This document shows positions 52,262 through 63,191 of a stretch of 64,000 nucleotides of DNA, in pieces. A program made the translations under genes and the position numbers. The first letter of the stretch is position 1. Each line of letters starts with the position of its first letter. Source of the stretch: Candidatus Omnitrophota bacterium (GTDB taxonomy: Bacteria > Hinthialibacterota > Hinthialibacteria > Hinthialibacterales > Hinthialibacteraceae); assembly GCA_013177805.1 (NCBI GenBank), contig JABLXU010000039.1, positions 1-64,000 on the forward strand, written 5' to 3'. Under the pieces are notes generated by a model. The model did no database searches. It was not told the DNA's origin and was given only the letters and a program-made list of their open reading frames with translations.

Positions 52262-52331
52262 CCAGCAGAGGACGATATCTTTCCCCGGTTTTCAGGGAAA
52301 CCCGGTAAGGCAATCCCCCGATAGCCAGCCT

Positions 52332-52368
52332 TTCCCTCACCCTGACCCTCTCCCCGAGGGTGAGGGAA
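52332..52368. repeat. Palindromic intergenic element
   Basis: TTCCCTCACCCT (52332-52343) pairs with AGGGTGAGGGAA (52357-52368), 12 bp. Confidence 0.55.
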
Positions 52369-52420
52369 TCAAGTTGCTGGGGGCAAGGAAGTGAAGAATA
52401 GAGGAAATGGACCGGCGCCC

Positions 52421-53884
52421 TCAACCGCGGCGGATTTCCCGCAGGACGTGGCGCTGGTGGTTGTACACCGTCACCAGCAAGGGCATCTGGCCCGGCAACG
52501 AATGGGTGGCGCAGCCGTGGCAAGGGTCGTACGCCCGGAAGGCCATCTCGACCATGTTCAGTATGCCATCGTCCACTTGCCCGTTACGGATCATGCCTTT
52601 GGCCGCCTTATCCACCGACATGGCGATGCGGGCGGCGTTGTTCTGCGTGGCGACGATCAGATTGGCCATGGTAATTAGGCCTTTCTCGTCGGTTTTGTAA
52701 TGATGAAACAAGGTGCCCCGTGGCGCTTCCACCACCCCGATGCCCTCCTCGGGCGTCTCTTCCGGCAGTTCCCGGACGTTCGAATCGGTGATTTCGGGAT
52801 CGGTGGCCAATTCCTTCATCCGTTCAGCGGCGTACAGCATCTCCACCAGCCGTGCCCAGTGCGTGGCCAACGTGTGATGCACCGGCTTGCCGCCGAGGGT
52901 TTGGAAATACTGCTCGTAGGCTTCCTGCGCCAGCGGCGTCGCCATGCCGTCCGCGGCGTTCAGCCGCGCCAGGGGGGCTACCCCGAAAATGCCGCTGGCC
53001 GGGCCTTCCTCAAATCCGGTCCACCCGATCTGCTTCAAATAGCAGAACTTAATGTAACTCCAAGGCTCGACATGCTCCGCCACATGGTTGAGATAATCGC
53101 GGGTATCGAATTTGACATATTCCTTCCCCTCCGGATCGACCACCCGCAACTGCCCATCGTAGAAGTTGACTTTGTTATTCTCGTCCACCAGGCCCATGTA
53201 GTATGTCCTGTGGGTATAGTGGGGAGAAGTGATGTAATCGACGTATTCCTGGTTTTTCAGAACCACCTCGTTGAACAGCCCGAGGCTCATTTTGCCGAAT
53301 TCCACCGCCTCATCGGCCGCCTGGATGAAATCCGCCTGTTCTTCTTTCTTCATTCCCCGGGCGACGCCGCCGGGCAATCCCATGACGGGATGAATCGCCT
53401 TGCCGCCCAGGAGCGCCATCAAGTGGCGGAGTTTTTTACGCATACCGATGACTTTCTTTCCGGCTTCGACTCCCACTTTGCCGATCACGCCCACGATGTT
53501 CCGTTCCGCCTTGGGAGCCTTGGGGCCCACGACAAAATCGGGACCGCCCAGGAAATAAAAGTGCAACGCGTGATCTTCGACGGTGAACATCGAGTAAAAG
53601 AGCTCGCGCAGTTTCCGGGCCGCGGGAGGCGGCGTCACCTTGTACAGGTCATCCAGCGCCTTGGTGGCCGCCATGTGATGGGCCGTGGGACACACACCGC
53701 AGATGCGCGAGGTGATCTGGGGCATGTCCTCCGCGGGCCGCCCCTGGGCGAATTTCTCGAAACCCCGCAGCTCGGGGACCTGGAAATAGGCCCGCTCCAC
53801 GTTTCCTTCCTCGTTAAGAAAAATATCGATTTTCCCGTGTCCCTCAAGCCGGGTAATGGGATCGATAATGATTTCGCGGCTCAT
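52421..53884 (-). CDS. mvhA: [NiFe] hydrogenase large subunit, group 3 / MvhA-like
   Basis: Start MSREIIIDPITRLEGHGKI; L1 RICGVCPTAHH; L2 DPCHGCATH followed by a short cleavable tail. Confidence 0.92.
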   Translation of the reverse strand: MSREIIIDPITRLEGHGKIDIFLNEEGNVERAYFQVPELRGFEKFAQGRPAEDMPQITSRICGVCPTAHHMAATKALDDLYKVTPPPAARKLRELFYSMFTVEDHALHFYFLGGPDFVVGPKAPKAERNIVGVIGKVGVEAGKKVIGMRKKLRHLMALLGGKAIHPVMGLPGGVARGMKKEEQADFIQAADEAVEFGKMSLGLFNEVVLKNQEYVDYITSPHYTHRTYYMGLVDENNKVNFYDGQLRVVDPEGKEYVKFDTRDYLNHVAEHVEPWSYIKFCYLKQIGWTGFEEGPASGIFGVAPLARLNAADGMATPLAQEAYEQYFQTLGGKPVHHTLATHWARLVEMLYAAERMKELATDPEITDSNVRELPEETPEEGIGVVEAPRGTLFHHYKTDEKGLITMANLIVATQNNAARIAMSVDKAAKGMIRNGQVDDGILNMVEMAFRAYDPCHGCATHSLPGQMPLLVTVYNHQRHVLREIRRG

Positions 53885-53886
53885 GA

Positions 53887-54876
53887 CTATGCCCCTTTCT
53901 TTCCATTTCCGGTCAAGGCCAAATTGCAATGCAACATCGAAGTGGGGAGGCTGTACCGGTAGAATGTCCCTTCCGGATCGACGATTTGGTCCAGGAGTTT
54001 ATCAATCTCCGCCTCCTCTTTCGCGTCCAGAATCGAGGCGAAACCCGATAACGCCTTCGCGCCGTAATCCCGTACGCGGCTGGTAGGACCCAGACAGCCC
54101 GTGCAGGGCATGTTGCCCTTGATGCAGGCCGCGTCGCAGCCGGCGCGGGTCACCGGTCCCAGGCAGAACAGGCCCTGGGCCAACAGGCACTTTTCCGGAT
54201 CAGCGATCACTTCATGAGGGCGTTTCAGCTCCTTGAGTTCCAGTTTCTCGGGCTTGGTCTCGCGCCGGTCGCATTCCTGGCATTGCGCCACGTCCGGAGC
54301 CAGCACCGATCCTTTCGGCGGCCATTGATTGGTGAGGATCGCCTCCAAGGCCCCCTTTAACAGGCGCACGGGCGGAGGGCATCCGGGCAAGTAGTAATCC
54401 ACCTCGACCACCTGGTCCAACGCTTTCGCGGTATCCTGCAGAGCCGGCAACGTGACCAGGCCTTCCGGCCGTTGGGTTTCCGGCTGGGGGATGGTCTCAT
54501 TTGGATTCTCGGTGCTGGGGCTTTCCACAAACGAATTCCAGAGGATCGCTTCCTTGGGGAAAAGGTTCCCTAATCCGGGGATCCCTCCCGTGTGCGAACA
54601 ACTGCCGAACGCGATCAACACCTTCGACTTTTGCCGCATGAGATGGGCCATTTCCTCCTCTTCCGAGGTGCGGACCGCGCCGTTGACAAAACCTACGGCC
54701 AACTCGCCATCCGCCATGGCGCGCAGATCGTCTTTCTTGAAATCCATGGCGCAGGGCCAGAAGCAGATATCCACGGCCGCGACGACATCCAGAATCGCCT
54801 CGTCCAGGTCGACGACCGCTTCCTCGCACCCGCCGCACGAGGCCATCCAATTAAAGCCGACTTTGGGCTTGCTCAT
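53887..54876 (-). CDS. mvhG: [NiFe] hydrogenase small subunit, MvhG-like
   Basis: Start at 54876; VGFNWMASCGGCEEAV, FGSCSHTGGIPG, YLPGCPPP, CTGCLGP. Confidence 0.9.
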   Translation of the reverse strand: MSKPKVGFNWMASCGGCEEAVVDLDEAILDVVAAVDICFWPCAMDFKKDDLRAMADGELAVGFVNGAVRTSEEEEMAHLMRQKSKVLIAFGSCSHTGGIPGLGNLFPKEAILWNSFVESPSTENPNETIPQPETQRPEGLVTLPALQDTAKALDQVVEVDYYLPGCPPPVRLLKGALEAILTNQWPPKGSVLAPDVAQCQECDRRETKPEKLELKELKRPHEVIADPEKCLLAQGLFCLGPVTRAGCDAACIKGNMPCTGCLGPTSRVRDYGAKALSGFASILDAKEEAEIDKLLDQIVDPEGTFYRYSLPTSMLHCNLALTGNGKKGA

Positions 54877-54878
54877 GA

Positions 54879-55388
54879 TCAGTTTCCTCCCTGGCCGGCG
54901 GCCACCAGTTCCGGCGTTTGCTGTCCATTTCCATGCGTCTCCGGATGGGGGAGGGGAAACAGGCGCAAGGGCCCCAGTTTCCGGACCTGCTCGGTCATTT
55001 CGTTGACGACGCGCTGCACTTTGTCCCCCTCGGAGGCGGCGATCCATTCCAGGCGGACCCGCTCTTCCTCGATACCCATGCGCTTCAAGAACCGTTTCAA
55101 GAGTTTGAACCGGCGCAGCGCCTTGTAATTGCCTTCCAGATAATGGCAATCCCCGGGATGGCACCCGCCGATCAGCACCCCGTCGGCTCCTTCACGCAAG
55201 GCCGCCAGGATGAATTGCGGATCGATGCGGCCTGAACACATCACGCGGATCACGCGGACATTGGGCGCGTAGAGGAGGCGGGATATCCCCGTCAGGTCCG
55301 CGGCCGTGTAGGTGCACCAGTTGCAGAAGAAGGCCACGATTCTGGGTTCAAATGTCTGGTTGGATGCGGATTCCAGTCGATTAGACAT
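54879..55388 (-). CDS. mvhD: Hydrogenase iron-sulfur subunit, MvhD-like
   Basis: FFCNWCTYTAADL, RVMCSGRIDP, GADGVLIGGCHPGDCHYLEGN. Confidence 0.92.
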   Translation of the reverse strand: MSNRLESASNQTFEPRIVAFFCNWCTYTAADLTGISRLLYAPNVRVIRVMCSGRIDPQFILAALREGADGVLIGGCHPGDCHYLEGNYKALRRFKLLKRFLKRMGIEEERVRLEWIAASEGDKVQRVVNEMTEQVRKLGPLRLFPLPHPETHGNGQQTPELVAAGQGGN

Positions 55389-57393
55389 AGCTCAAGACCC
55401 CCTCGATCTCCTCGAAAATCTGGCCGTCGGTAAACAGGTTCTGTTCGATCGCGCCCGATGGGCAGGCCGCGACACACGTCCCGCAGCCCTTGCACAAGGC
55501 TTCATTGACCACACTCACTTGGAACTCGGACGTCTCATCGGTCCGGATGGCGTTGTACGGGCACATACCGATACAAGTCCGGCATCCGCTGCACAACTCG
55601 GCATGAATATACGCCGTGTTGGGCTCCAATTCTACGTGACCCCGGACCACCATGGCCAACGCTTCCGCCGCCGCCGCGCCCGCCTGCGCCACCGTGTCGG
55701 GAATATCCTTCGGCCCCTGGCACGCGCCGGCCAGGAAAATACCATCCGTGGCCGTCGAGACAGGCGCCAGCTTGGGGTGCCGCTCGGTGAACCAGCCTTG
55801 ATGGCTGCATGAAATTCCGAACAGGCGGCGCACAGCGTCCGCATCCGCGTGCGGCTCCAATCCGACGGAGAGGATGACCATGTCCACAGGGATGCGCCGC
55901 GGCACGCCGATCAGCGTGTCTTCCGCCCGGATGATGAGTTTTCCCTCTTCCTCCGGCGTCATGGCCCAATCGGTCACCTCCGCCACCCGCCCGCGGATGA
56001 AATGCGTGCCTTCTTCCAAAAGCCGGTCGTAGAATTCCTCGTACCCTTTCCCCGGGGTACGCATGTCAATGTAGAAGTTATATACTTCCGCCCCCGTCCG
56101 CTCCTTGACCAAATGGGCCAACTTGAGCGAATACATGCAGCACACCCGCGAGCAGTAATCGTTAGTCTTCTTGTCCCGCGAGCCCACGCAATGAACGATC
56201 CCCACCGATTTGGGTTTCGATCCGTCGCGCAGAACGATTTCCCCGCCCGTCGGCCCCGAGGCGTTGACCAGCCGCTCCACTTCCAGGCTGGTGTACACGT
56301 TGGCGTACTTGCCGTATCCGTACTTGGGAATGCGCAACGCATCGAACACCTGGAACCCAGTGGCCAGGATGACGGCCCCGCATTCCACCTCCTCGATCTT
56401 CTCTTGCTGGGTGAAGTCGATCGCGTTCTTTTCGCACACGGTCACGCACTTCTCCGCGCATTTGCCCTTGGCCAAGCGTAAACACTGCGTGGGATCGATC
56501 AGCACCACGGGCGGCGTCGCTTGCGGGAAGGGCATGTAGATGGGCTTGCGCTTGCCCAGCCCCAGGTTGAATTCATCGTCGAACTTCGCGTTCTTGAAGA
56601 CGCATGCATCCACGCACAGCAGGCACCCGACGCAATCCTCTTCCTTGACGTAGCGCGGTTTGCGTTTCACCTTGACCTTGAAATTCCCCGCGAAGCCGTC
56701 CACACCCACCACCTCGGAGTAGGTCCACAGGGTGATATTGGGATGCGATTTCACATCGGACATCTTGGGGGTCAGGATGCAGGCCGCGCAATCCAGAGTG
56801 GGGAAAGTCTTGTCGAACTTTGCCATGTGGCCGCCGATAGTCGGCTCGCGCTCGATCAGGTACACATGCTTGCCCGCGCTGGCCAACGTCAGGGCAGCAT
56901 GGATGCCGGCGATTCCCCCGCCGACCACCACCACATCCTGGTTGACGTTAACAAAGCGCTTCTCCAACGGTTGATGCAAACCCACCCGGCGCACCGCCGC
57001 CGCGATCAGCGCCTTCGATTTCTCTGTGGCCTCGGCCTTGTCCTGGGTCACCCAGCTGACGTGCTCGCGGATATTGGCCATCTGGAAATAATAGGGATTG
57101 AGGCCCGCGTCCATGCACGCCTTCCGGAACGTCTTCTCGTGCATGAGGGGCGAACACGAAGCCACCACCACCCGGTTCACGCCCCGCTCCCGGATGTCCT
57201 CCTGAATGATCTCCTGACCGGGATCGGAACACATGAACTTGTAATCGCGGGAGACCACCACATTGGGCAGCGTTTCCGCGAATTTCGCCACCTCCGAACA
57301 ATTCACTTTCCCGGCGATGTTGATTCCGCAATGGCAGACATATACCCCGATCCGGGGCGCGTCGCCGTTGGTTTTCGCATTAGGCATGGACAT
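55381..57393 (-). CDS. hdrA: Heterodisulfide-reductase-like iron-sulfur flavoprotein subunit A
   Basis: YVCHCGINIAG; FAD-binding VVVVGGGIAGIHAALTLA; CxxCxxxCxxxC ferredoxin motifs; 14-nt overlap with hdrB. Confidence 0.93.
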   Translation of the reverse strand: MSMPNAKTNGDAPRIGVYVCHCGINIAGKVNCSEVAKFAETLPNVVVSRDYKFMCSDPGQEIIQEDIRERGVNRVVVASCSPLMHEKTFRKACMDAGLNPYYFQMANIREHVSWVTQDKAEATEKSKALIAAAVRRVGLHQPLEKRFVNVNQDVVVVGGGIAGIHAALTLASAGKHVYLIEREPTIGGHMAKFDKTFPTLDCAACILTPKMSDVKSHPNITLWTYSEVVGVDGFAGNFKVKVKRKPRYVKEEDCVGCLLCVDACVFKNAKFDDEFNLGLGKRKPIYMPFPQATPPVVLIDPTQCLRLAKGKCAEKCVTVCEKNAIDFTQQEKIEEVECGAVILATGFQVFDALRIPKYGYGKYANVYTSLEVERLVNASGPTGGEIVLRDGSKPKSVGIVHCVGSRDKKTNDYCSRVCCMYSLKLAHLVKERTGAEVYNFYIDMRTPGKGYEEFYDRLLEEGTHFIRGRVAEVTDWAMTPEEEGKLIIRAEDTLIGVPRRIPVDMVILSVGLEPHADADAVRRLFGISCSHQGWFTERHPKLAPVSTATDGIFLAGACQGPKDIPDTVAQAGAAAAEALAMVVRGHVELEPNTAYIHAELCSGCRTCIGMCPYNAIRTDETSEFQVSVVNEALCKGCGTCVAACPSGAIEQNLFTDGQIFEEIEGVLSYV

Positions 57394-58291
57394 GTTGACC
57401 TCCTTCTTGAGCCGCCACCGCCGGCCGCAAAGGAACAAACAAACGCTGCAATCCCAATTCGTTCTCCGGCAGCCCGAAGGCCATCCCCATCAACTGGGTG
57501 AAAAAGGCCACCGGCAGTTCGACCGGTTCTTCGAACCGCTGCGACATCCGGTCCTGGTAACATTCCAGGTTGAACTGGCACAACGGGCAGGCGGTGATGA
57601 CCACATCGGCGCCGCGTTTCTTCGCTTCCCGCAAGAGGATGTAACTCAACCGCAAGCCCACTTCCTCGATCGTGCCCGTGAGCGACCCCCCGCAGCACCG
57701 GGTCTTCAGCGGCCAATCAACCGGTTCTCCGCCCAGCGCTTCCACCAGCCGATCCATCGATTGAGGATTGGTTTGATCGTCAAACGTGGCGTAAGGCCGG
57801 ATGATCTGGCAGCCGTAGTAACTCGCGACCCGCAAGCCTTGAAGCGGCTTGGTGACCCGGGCTTTGATCGTGTCCAATCCGACCGCATTCACAAAAATGT
57901 CCAGCGGGTGCCGGATCTTCACCTTGCCTTTGTATTTCAGGCCGCCTACCTTGAGCGCGTCCCGGATTTTCTGGGCGTTGCCGTTCGATTCCGCCAAATA
58001 ACGCTGCGCTTTGCACAACACCAGATAACACGCGGCGCAAGGGACCACCACTTCCGGGCGCGCCTTGGGATCGTTCGCGGTCCCTTGCCTTTCGGACAAC
58101 GCCAGGTTGCGGGAGGCCAGCGCGTAGGCCTTCAACTCGTTTACCGCCATGTAAGCGGTCGCCCCGCAGCAGTTCCAATCCTCGACCTCCGTCAGGTTCA
58201 AACCCAAGGCCTGGAAGACCGCCCGGATCGACTCATCATACGGGCGTCCCGTGCTCTTCAACGAACATCCAGGGTAGTAGAGGTAATCCAT
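57380..58291 (-). CDS. hdrB: Heterodisulfide-reductase-like subunit B
   Basis: Two CCG domains: NCCGATAY..PCAACY and RCCGGSLTG..ACPLCQ. Confidence 0.93.
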   Translation of the reverse strand: MDYLYYPGCSLKSTGRPYDESIRAVFQALGLNLTEVEDWNCCGATAYMAVNELKAYALASRNLALSERQGTANDPKARPEVVVPCAACYLVLCKAQRYLAESNGNAQKIRDALKVGGLKYKGKVKIRHPLDIFVNAVGLDTIKARVTKPLQGLRVASYYGCQIIRPYATFDDQTNPQSMDRLVEALGGEPVDWPLKTRCCGGSLTGTIEEVGLRLSYILLREAKKRGADVVITACPLCQFNLECYQDRMSQRFEEPVELPVAFFTQLMGMAFGLPENELGLQRLFVPLRPAVAAQEGGQHVHA

Positions 58292-58325
58292 CGGTGCTTC
58301 TCGCTTTCCAAGCGGCCCGCGCCGC

Positions 58326-58907
58326 TCAGGCCTTTTCCACGGCGTCCAAAATGGGTTTCAATTCGTTCCGCCGCTTGATTGATTCGATCTTCAGCCCCAT
58401 GCGCCCCCGGCGCAACAAGTTCCAACCCAACAAAGCCTGCTTAAGCAGTTTGAATGGATTGGTCTTGAGGAACATCAGGGTGATCAGGATGCCTTCGTTG
58501 CTCCGCCCCCACCGCCGTACGATCTTGAAAAATTCGTGGGCCATCACCGGCGTAGCGAACCGTTTGGGATAAACTCCCTCGTCGATGGCCATTTGCTTGA
58601 AGGCGTACATCAGTTCCGTGATCTTGATTTTCTTGGGACAATCCACCGTGCAACTGTAACACGACGCGCACAGCCATATCGTTTTGCTTTGGAGAACCTC
58701 GTCCCGGAATCCCTCCCGGGTCATGGCCACCAGACGGCGCGGCGTAAAATCCATGTAAATGGTCAACGGGCAGGTCGAGCTGCACGTCCCACACTGGATG
58801 CACTGATGCAGATTCTCTCCTCCGTACAACTCGGCGATGCGCTTCCCAAACGTGGGATCCAACTCCGATTCGTACTTGATCTTCCGTTCACCCGTCCATA
58901 CATTCAT
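58326..58907 (-). CDS. hdrC: Heterodisulfide-reductase-like subunit C
   Basis: Two 4Fe-4S motifs CIQCGTCSSTCP and CASCYSCTVDCP; GGAAGGAG RBS. Confidence 0.9.
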   Translation of the reverse strand: MNVWTGERKIKYESELDPTFGKRIAELYGGENLHQCIQCGTCSSTCPLTIYMDFTPRRLVAMTREGFRDEVLQSKTIWLCASCYSCTVDCPKKIKITELMYAFKQMAIDEGVYPKRFATPVMAHEFFKIVRRWGRSNEGILITLMFLKTNPFKLLKQALLGWNLLRRGRMGLKIESIKRRNELKPILDAVEKA

Positions 58908-59113
58908 CGATGCTCTCCTTCCCGTTGCCAGGACCGGTATTTCTTTCCCATCGTTCTATCCCCTTTATTCCTCTCTTCTCCAATTCGTCAGTGGGCATAA
59001 AAAAACGCCTTTCCGGCTGCCAGAGAGATAGAGAAAAATTTAACTTATTCTTTGCGCGGATCATGATGCGGTTTTTCCCAAAAACCCGGGGAATGATTCG
59101 GGCTGTTCCTCTC

Positions 59114-59142
59114 AATGTAATTGACAGTCTCCTACCAGTCAA
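59114..59142 (-). promoter_or_regulatory. Sigma70-type promoter upstream of the hdrC-led cluster
   Basis: Minus strand TTGACT-N17-TACATT, about 200 nt upstream of hdrC. Confidence 0.5.
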
Positions 59143-59465
59143 GCATGAGAAGACATATTTCCGGTAATTGGAGAACTTTTCTCACCAAATATTGTATATC
59201 TAGATCCCTATCCAATCCCATACGGACTAGATAAAACCACTGCTCATCTTGATTATATAAATTAAATAATATCAAACTATTCCAATCATTATAAATTCAT
59301 AAATTTTAAAAAATAATTTCTCCAAACTATGGATTGCACCCCATTGCCCCCCATTCTGTATTCCAATTGATTCCACTTTTTTTCTCCACCTTTCCACTAG
59401 GCGCCATCTTGCGGTCTGTCGAAAAATATTGGATACTCTCACCATATCCCTGTGAAAAAAAGCGA

Positions 59466-59499
59466 GATATTTATCTAAGTTTATTTAATTGATAAATAT
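59466..59499. promoter_or_regulatory. Inverted repeat upstream of the FGGY kinase
   Basis: ATATTTATC / GATAAATAT arms separated by 15 nt. Confidence 0.35.
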
Positions 59500-59584
59500 T
59501 ATCAAGATTTCTTTCCAATGCATTCCCATTGGATGAGAATTGGATAAAAATGAATCGAATTAGGCTTCTCCCGGGAGTAAATTC

Positions 59585-61114
59585 GTGATGGATCCTAAAA
59601 CCATCTTGCTAGGAATCGACGTAGGGGCCACCAGCATCAAGGCGGGAGCGTTCTCCCCCGAAGGACAACTGCTCGTCCTGGAAAGCGCTCCCAACTCGCC
59701 CACCCCCCAGCCGGGCGGCGCGCCCGAATGGCGGATCTGGGATCTGGAAGCCATCTGGTCGAAAGTCTGCGGCTGCACCCGCCGCCTGCGGGAGAATTTG
59801 AGCGGCGCGGTTGAGGTCAAGGGCGTGGCGGTCAGCGGTTTTGGCACCGACGGGGTACCCATGGCTTTGGACGGCCGCCAACTCTACCCCTGCATTAGCT
59901 GGCATTGTGCCCGAACCGTTCCCCAAGCGCGCCAAAGCAATGCCATTCTAGGCGCACAACGGATCTACGAAATCACCGGGTACCACAACTATCCCATCAA
60001 CACCCTGAACCGCCTTCTCTGGCTCAAGGAAAACGCCCCCGGAGTGCTTGAAAATACGGCTTACTGGCTGCATGTGCAGGACTATATCGTCTTCCGCCTG
60101 ACTGGCGAATTCAGCACCGAGAGCACTATCGCTTCCACCACCATGTGCCTGCACCTGAAAAAGCGCGCGTGGGCGGAGGATCTGCTCTCCCAAGTGGGAC
60201 TGACCTCCCGGATTTTCAGCCCCCTGTACGAATCCGGCTCGCGGGTGGGATCGGTCACCTCCACGGCCGCGGAAGAATCCGGTATTCCCAAAGGCGCCCC
60301 GGTGGCCACCGGCGGCCACGACACCGAACTGGCCATCCTGGGGGCGGGCATCCAACGCAAGGAAACCTTCCTCGACATCAACGGGACATGGGAAATCCTG
60401 ATGGCCATCACCGATTTCTGCGATCCATCCGAATTCGGCCTTACCCACGGGCTGGATTGGGAATGCCACGCGGTGCCCGGGTGGTGGAACTGCCAGGCCC
60501 TGATGCTCGCCGGCGGGGCCATCGAATGGATCCGCCACCAGTTCTACCGCGACAGCCCGGACTACGCCACCCTGATGGATGAAGCCTCCCGCGCTCCCTT
60601 GGCCGCCAACCATGTGGTCCTGCTGCCCGCCTTCGTCCGGGGAATGGGCCCTGCCCAGGCGCACGATCCCCTGGGAGCACTGATCGGCTTGACCACCCAG
60701 ACCACGCGCGAGGACATCGCCCGCGCCACGTTCGAGGGCCTTTCCTACCAGTTTTATCAGCAGATCCACGCCATCGAGCAGAGCCTGAACGTGCAGGCCG
60801 ATTCCATCCGCGTGACCGGCGGCGGGCAAAAGAATCCTTTCTGGATGCAAATGAAGGCCGATATGTCCGGCCGCGCGCTGGATATAGTGCAAAACGTCGA
60901 ATCCGCCCTCTTGGGAGCAGCCATCCTGGCGGGCATCGGTGGCGGTGTGTACCGCGACGCCTTCGACGCGCTGGACGCCATCCCCATCCCCGTGGAAACC
61001 ATCGAACCGGACCTCGCCGCGCACAACCGCTACCAGGAGCACTACGAGAAGGTCATCTCCAAAATTCCTGAATCCATGGAGAAGACCTTCCGGCTGATTC
61101 ACGATTTTGCCTGA
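59585..61114 (+). CDS. FGGY-family carbohydrate kinase, fuculokinase-like
   Basis: ILLGIDVGATSIKAGAF N-terminal ATPase motif; IRVTGGGQKNPFWMQMKADMSGR C-terminal FGGY signature. Confidence 0.85.
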   Translation: MMDPKTILLGIDVGATSIKAGAFSPEGQLLVLESAPNSPTPQPGGAPEWRIWDLEAIWSKVCGCTRRLRENLSGAVEVKGVAVSGFGTDGVPMALDGRQLYPCISWHCARTVPQARQSNAILGAQRIYEITGYHNYPINTLNRLLWLKENAPGVLENTAYWLHVQDYIVFRLTGEFSTESTIASTTMCLHLKKRAWAEDLLSQVGLTSRIFSPLYESGSRVGSVTSTAAEESGIPKGAPVATGGHDTELAILGAGIQRKETFLDINGTWEILMAITDFCDPSEFGLTHGLDWECHAVPGWWNCQALMLAGGAIEWIRHQFYRDSPDYATLMDEASRAPLAANHVVLLPAFVRGMGPAQAHDPLGALIGLTTQTTREDIARATFEGLSYQFYQQIHAIEQSLNVQADSIRVTGGGQKNPFWMQMKADMSGRALDIVQNVESALLGAAILAGIGGGVYRDAFDALDAIPIPVETIEPDLAAHNRYQEHYEKVISKIPESMEKTFRLIHDFA

Positions 61115-61393
61115 ATCCGGATGGTCAGAGTAGCAGGAAGGGTTAACACGCCGCGCTGAATTCGTCAAAATGCTTCACCGGTCAGCCAAGGATTGAAACT
61201 CTGGGCTTTTTAGGGGGTCCCTTGAAAAGAACGCTAACCGGATTGGATCGTATCATTAAATTCTTCGAGTATTTTGCCGTCCCCGGGTTGGTTCGGCCCT
61301 GCAGCAGCCCAGAGCTTCAGCCCTGGGCAAAATCAGAACACCACCCAATATCGCCCGATTTTCTTTCCTGGGCAAAAAATCCGCCCAGGGATA

Positions 61394-61421
61394 TTGAAAA
61401 CCGCCACACAACGCCTACAAT
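61394..61421 (+). promoter_or_regulatory. Sigma70-type promoter for tRNA-Leu
   Basis: TTGAAA-N16-TACAAT, 33 nt upstream of the tRNA 5' end. Confidence 0.5.
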
Positions 61422-61454
61422 AATCCCCTGCGAACCACGAACGCATCCTGTCAT

Positions 61455-61538
61455 GCCGGAGTGGTGGAAGTGGTAGACGCGCCAGACTCAAAATCTGGTG
61501 TCCTTCGGGACGTGAGGGTTCGAGTCCCTCCTCCGGCA
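61455..61538 (+). tRNA. tRNA-Leu (anticodon CAA)
   Basis: Acceptor GCCGGAG/CTCCGGC, anticodon stem-loop CCAGA-CTCAAAA-TCTGG, long variable arm, GGGTTCGAGTCCC T-arm; CCA not encoded. Confidence 0.95.
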
Positions 61539-61621
61539 GGATTTTCCCTTCATCATTATTTATTTCTTTACTTCATGTGCCCCTTCTTGGCGGGAATCCC
61601 CGGGGCTCATTTGGCCATTCC

Positions 61622-61656
61622 GAAAAAATGATGCCCAGGAATAGGTCCTGGGCATC
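61622..61656 (-). terminator. Intrinsic terminator of gdhA
   Basis: Perfect 11-bp hairpin GATGCCCAGGA-ATAGG-TCCTGGGCATC with T run on the minus-strand 3' side. Confidence 0.8.
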
Positions 61657-61695
61657 GTCCCGTTTGCCACTCAATGCCTTATGCGGGTAGAGTCC

Positions 61696-63135
<1,440 letters not shown>

Positions 63136-63145
63136 CTATTGATAT

Positions 63146-63163
63146 TGGCAACATGGTGCCAAA
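63146..63163. promoter_or_regulatory. Inverted repeat at the predicted gdhA transcription start
   Basis: TTGGCA-ACATGG-TGCCAA, 6-bp arms, N6 spacer. Confidence 0.4.
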
Positions 63164-63191
63164 TATAATTGGAATTAGAATTCCGGTCAAG
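63163..63191 (-). promoter_or_regulatory. gdhA promoter with embedded NrpR-type operator
   Basis: Minus strand TTGACC-N17-TATATT; the spacer contains GGAATTCTAATTCC (GGAA-N6-TTCC, 63172-63185). Confidence 0.65.

Noticed and set aside
52700-53962. 420-aa plus-strand ORF opposite mvhA
   Set aside because: Shadow ORF of the hydrogenase large subunit with no domain resemblance.
63141-63170. Possible sigma54 promoter (TGGCACCATGTTGC on the minus strand) upstream of gdhA
   Set aside because: GG-to-GC spacing is 9 nt instead of the required 10, and a much better sigma70 promoter overlaps it.
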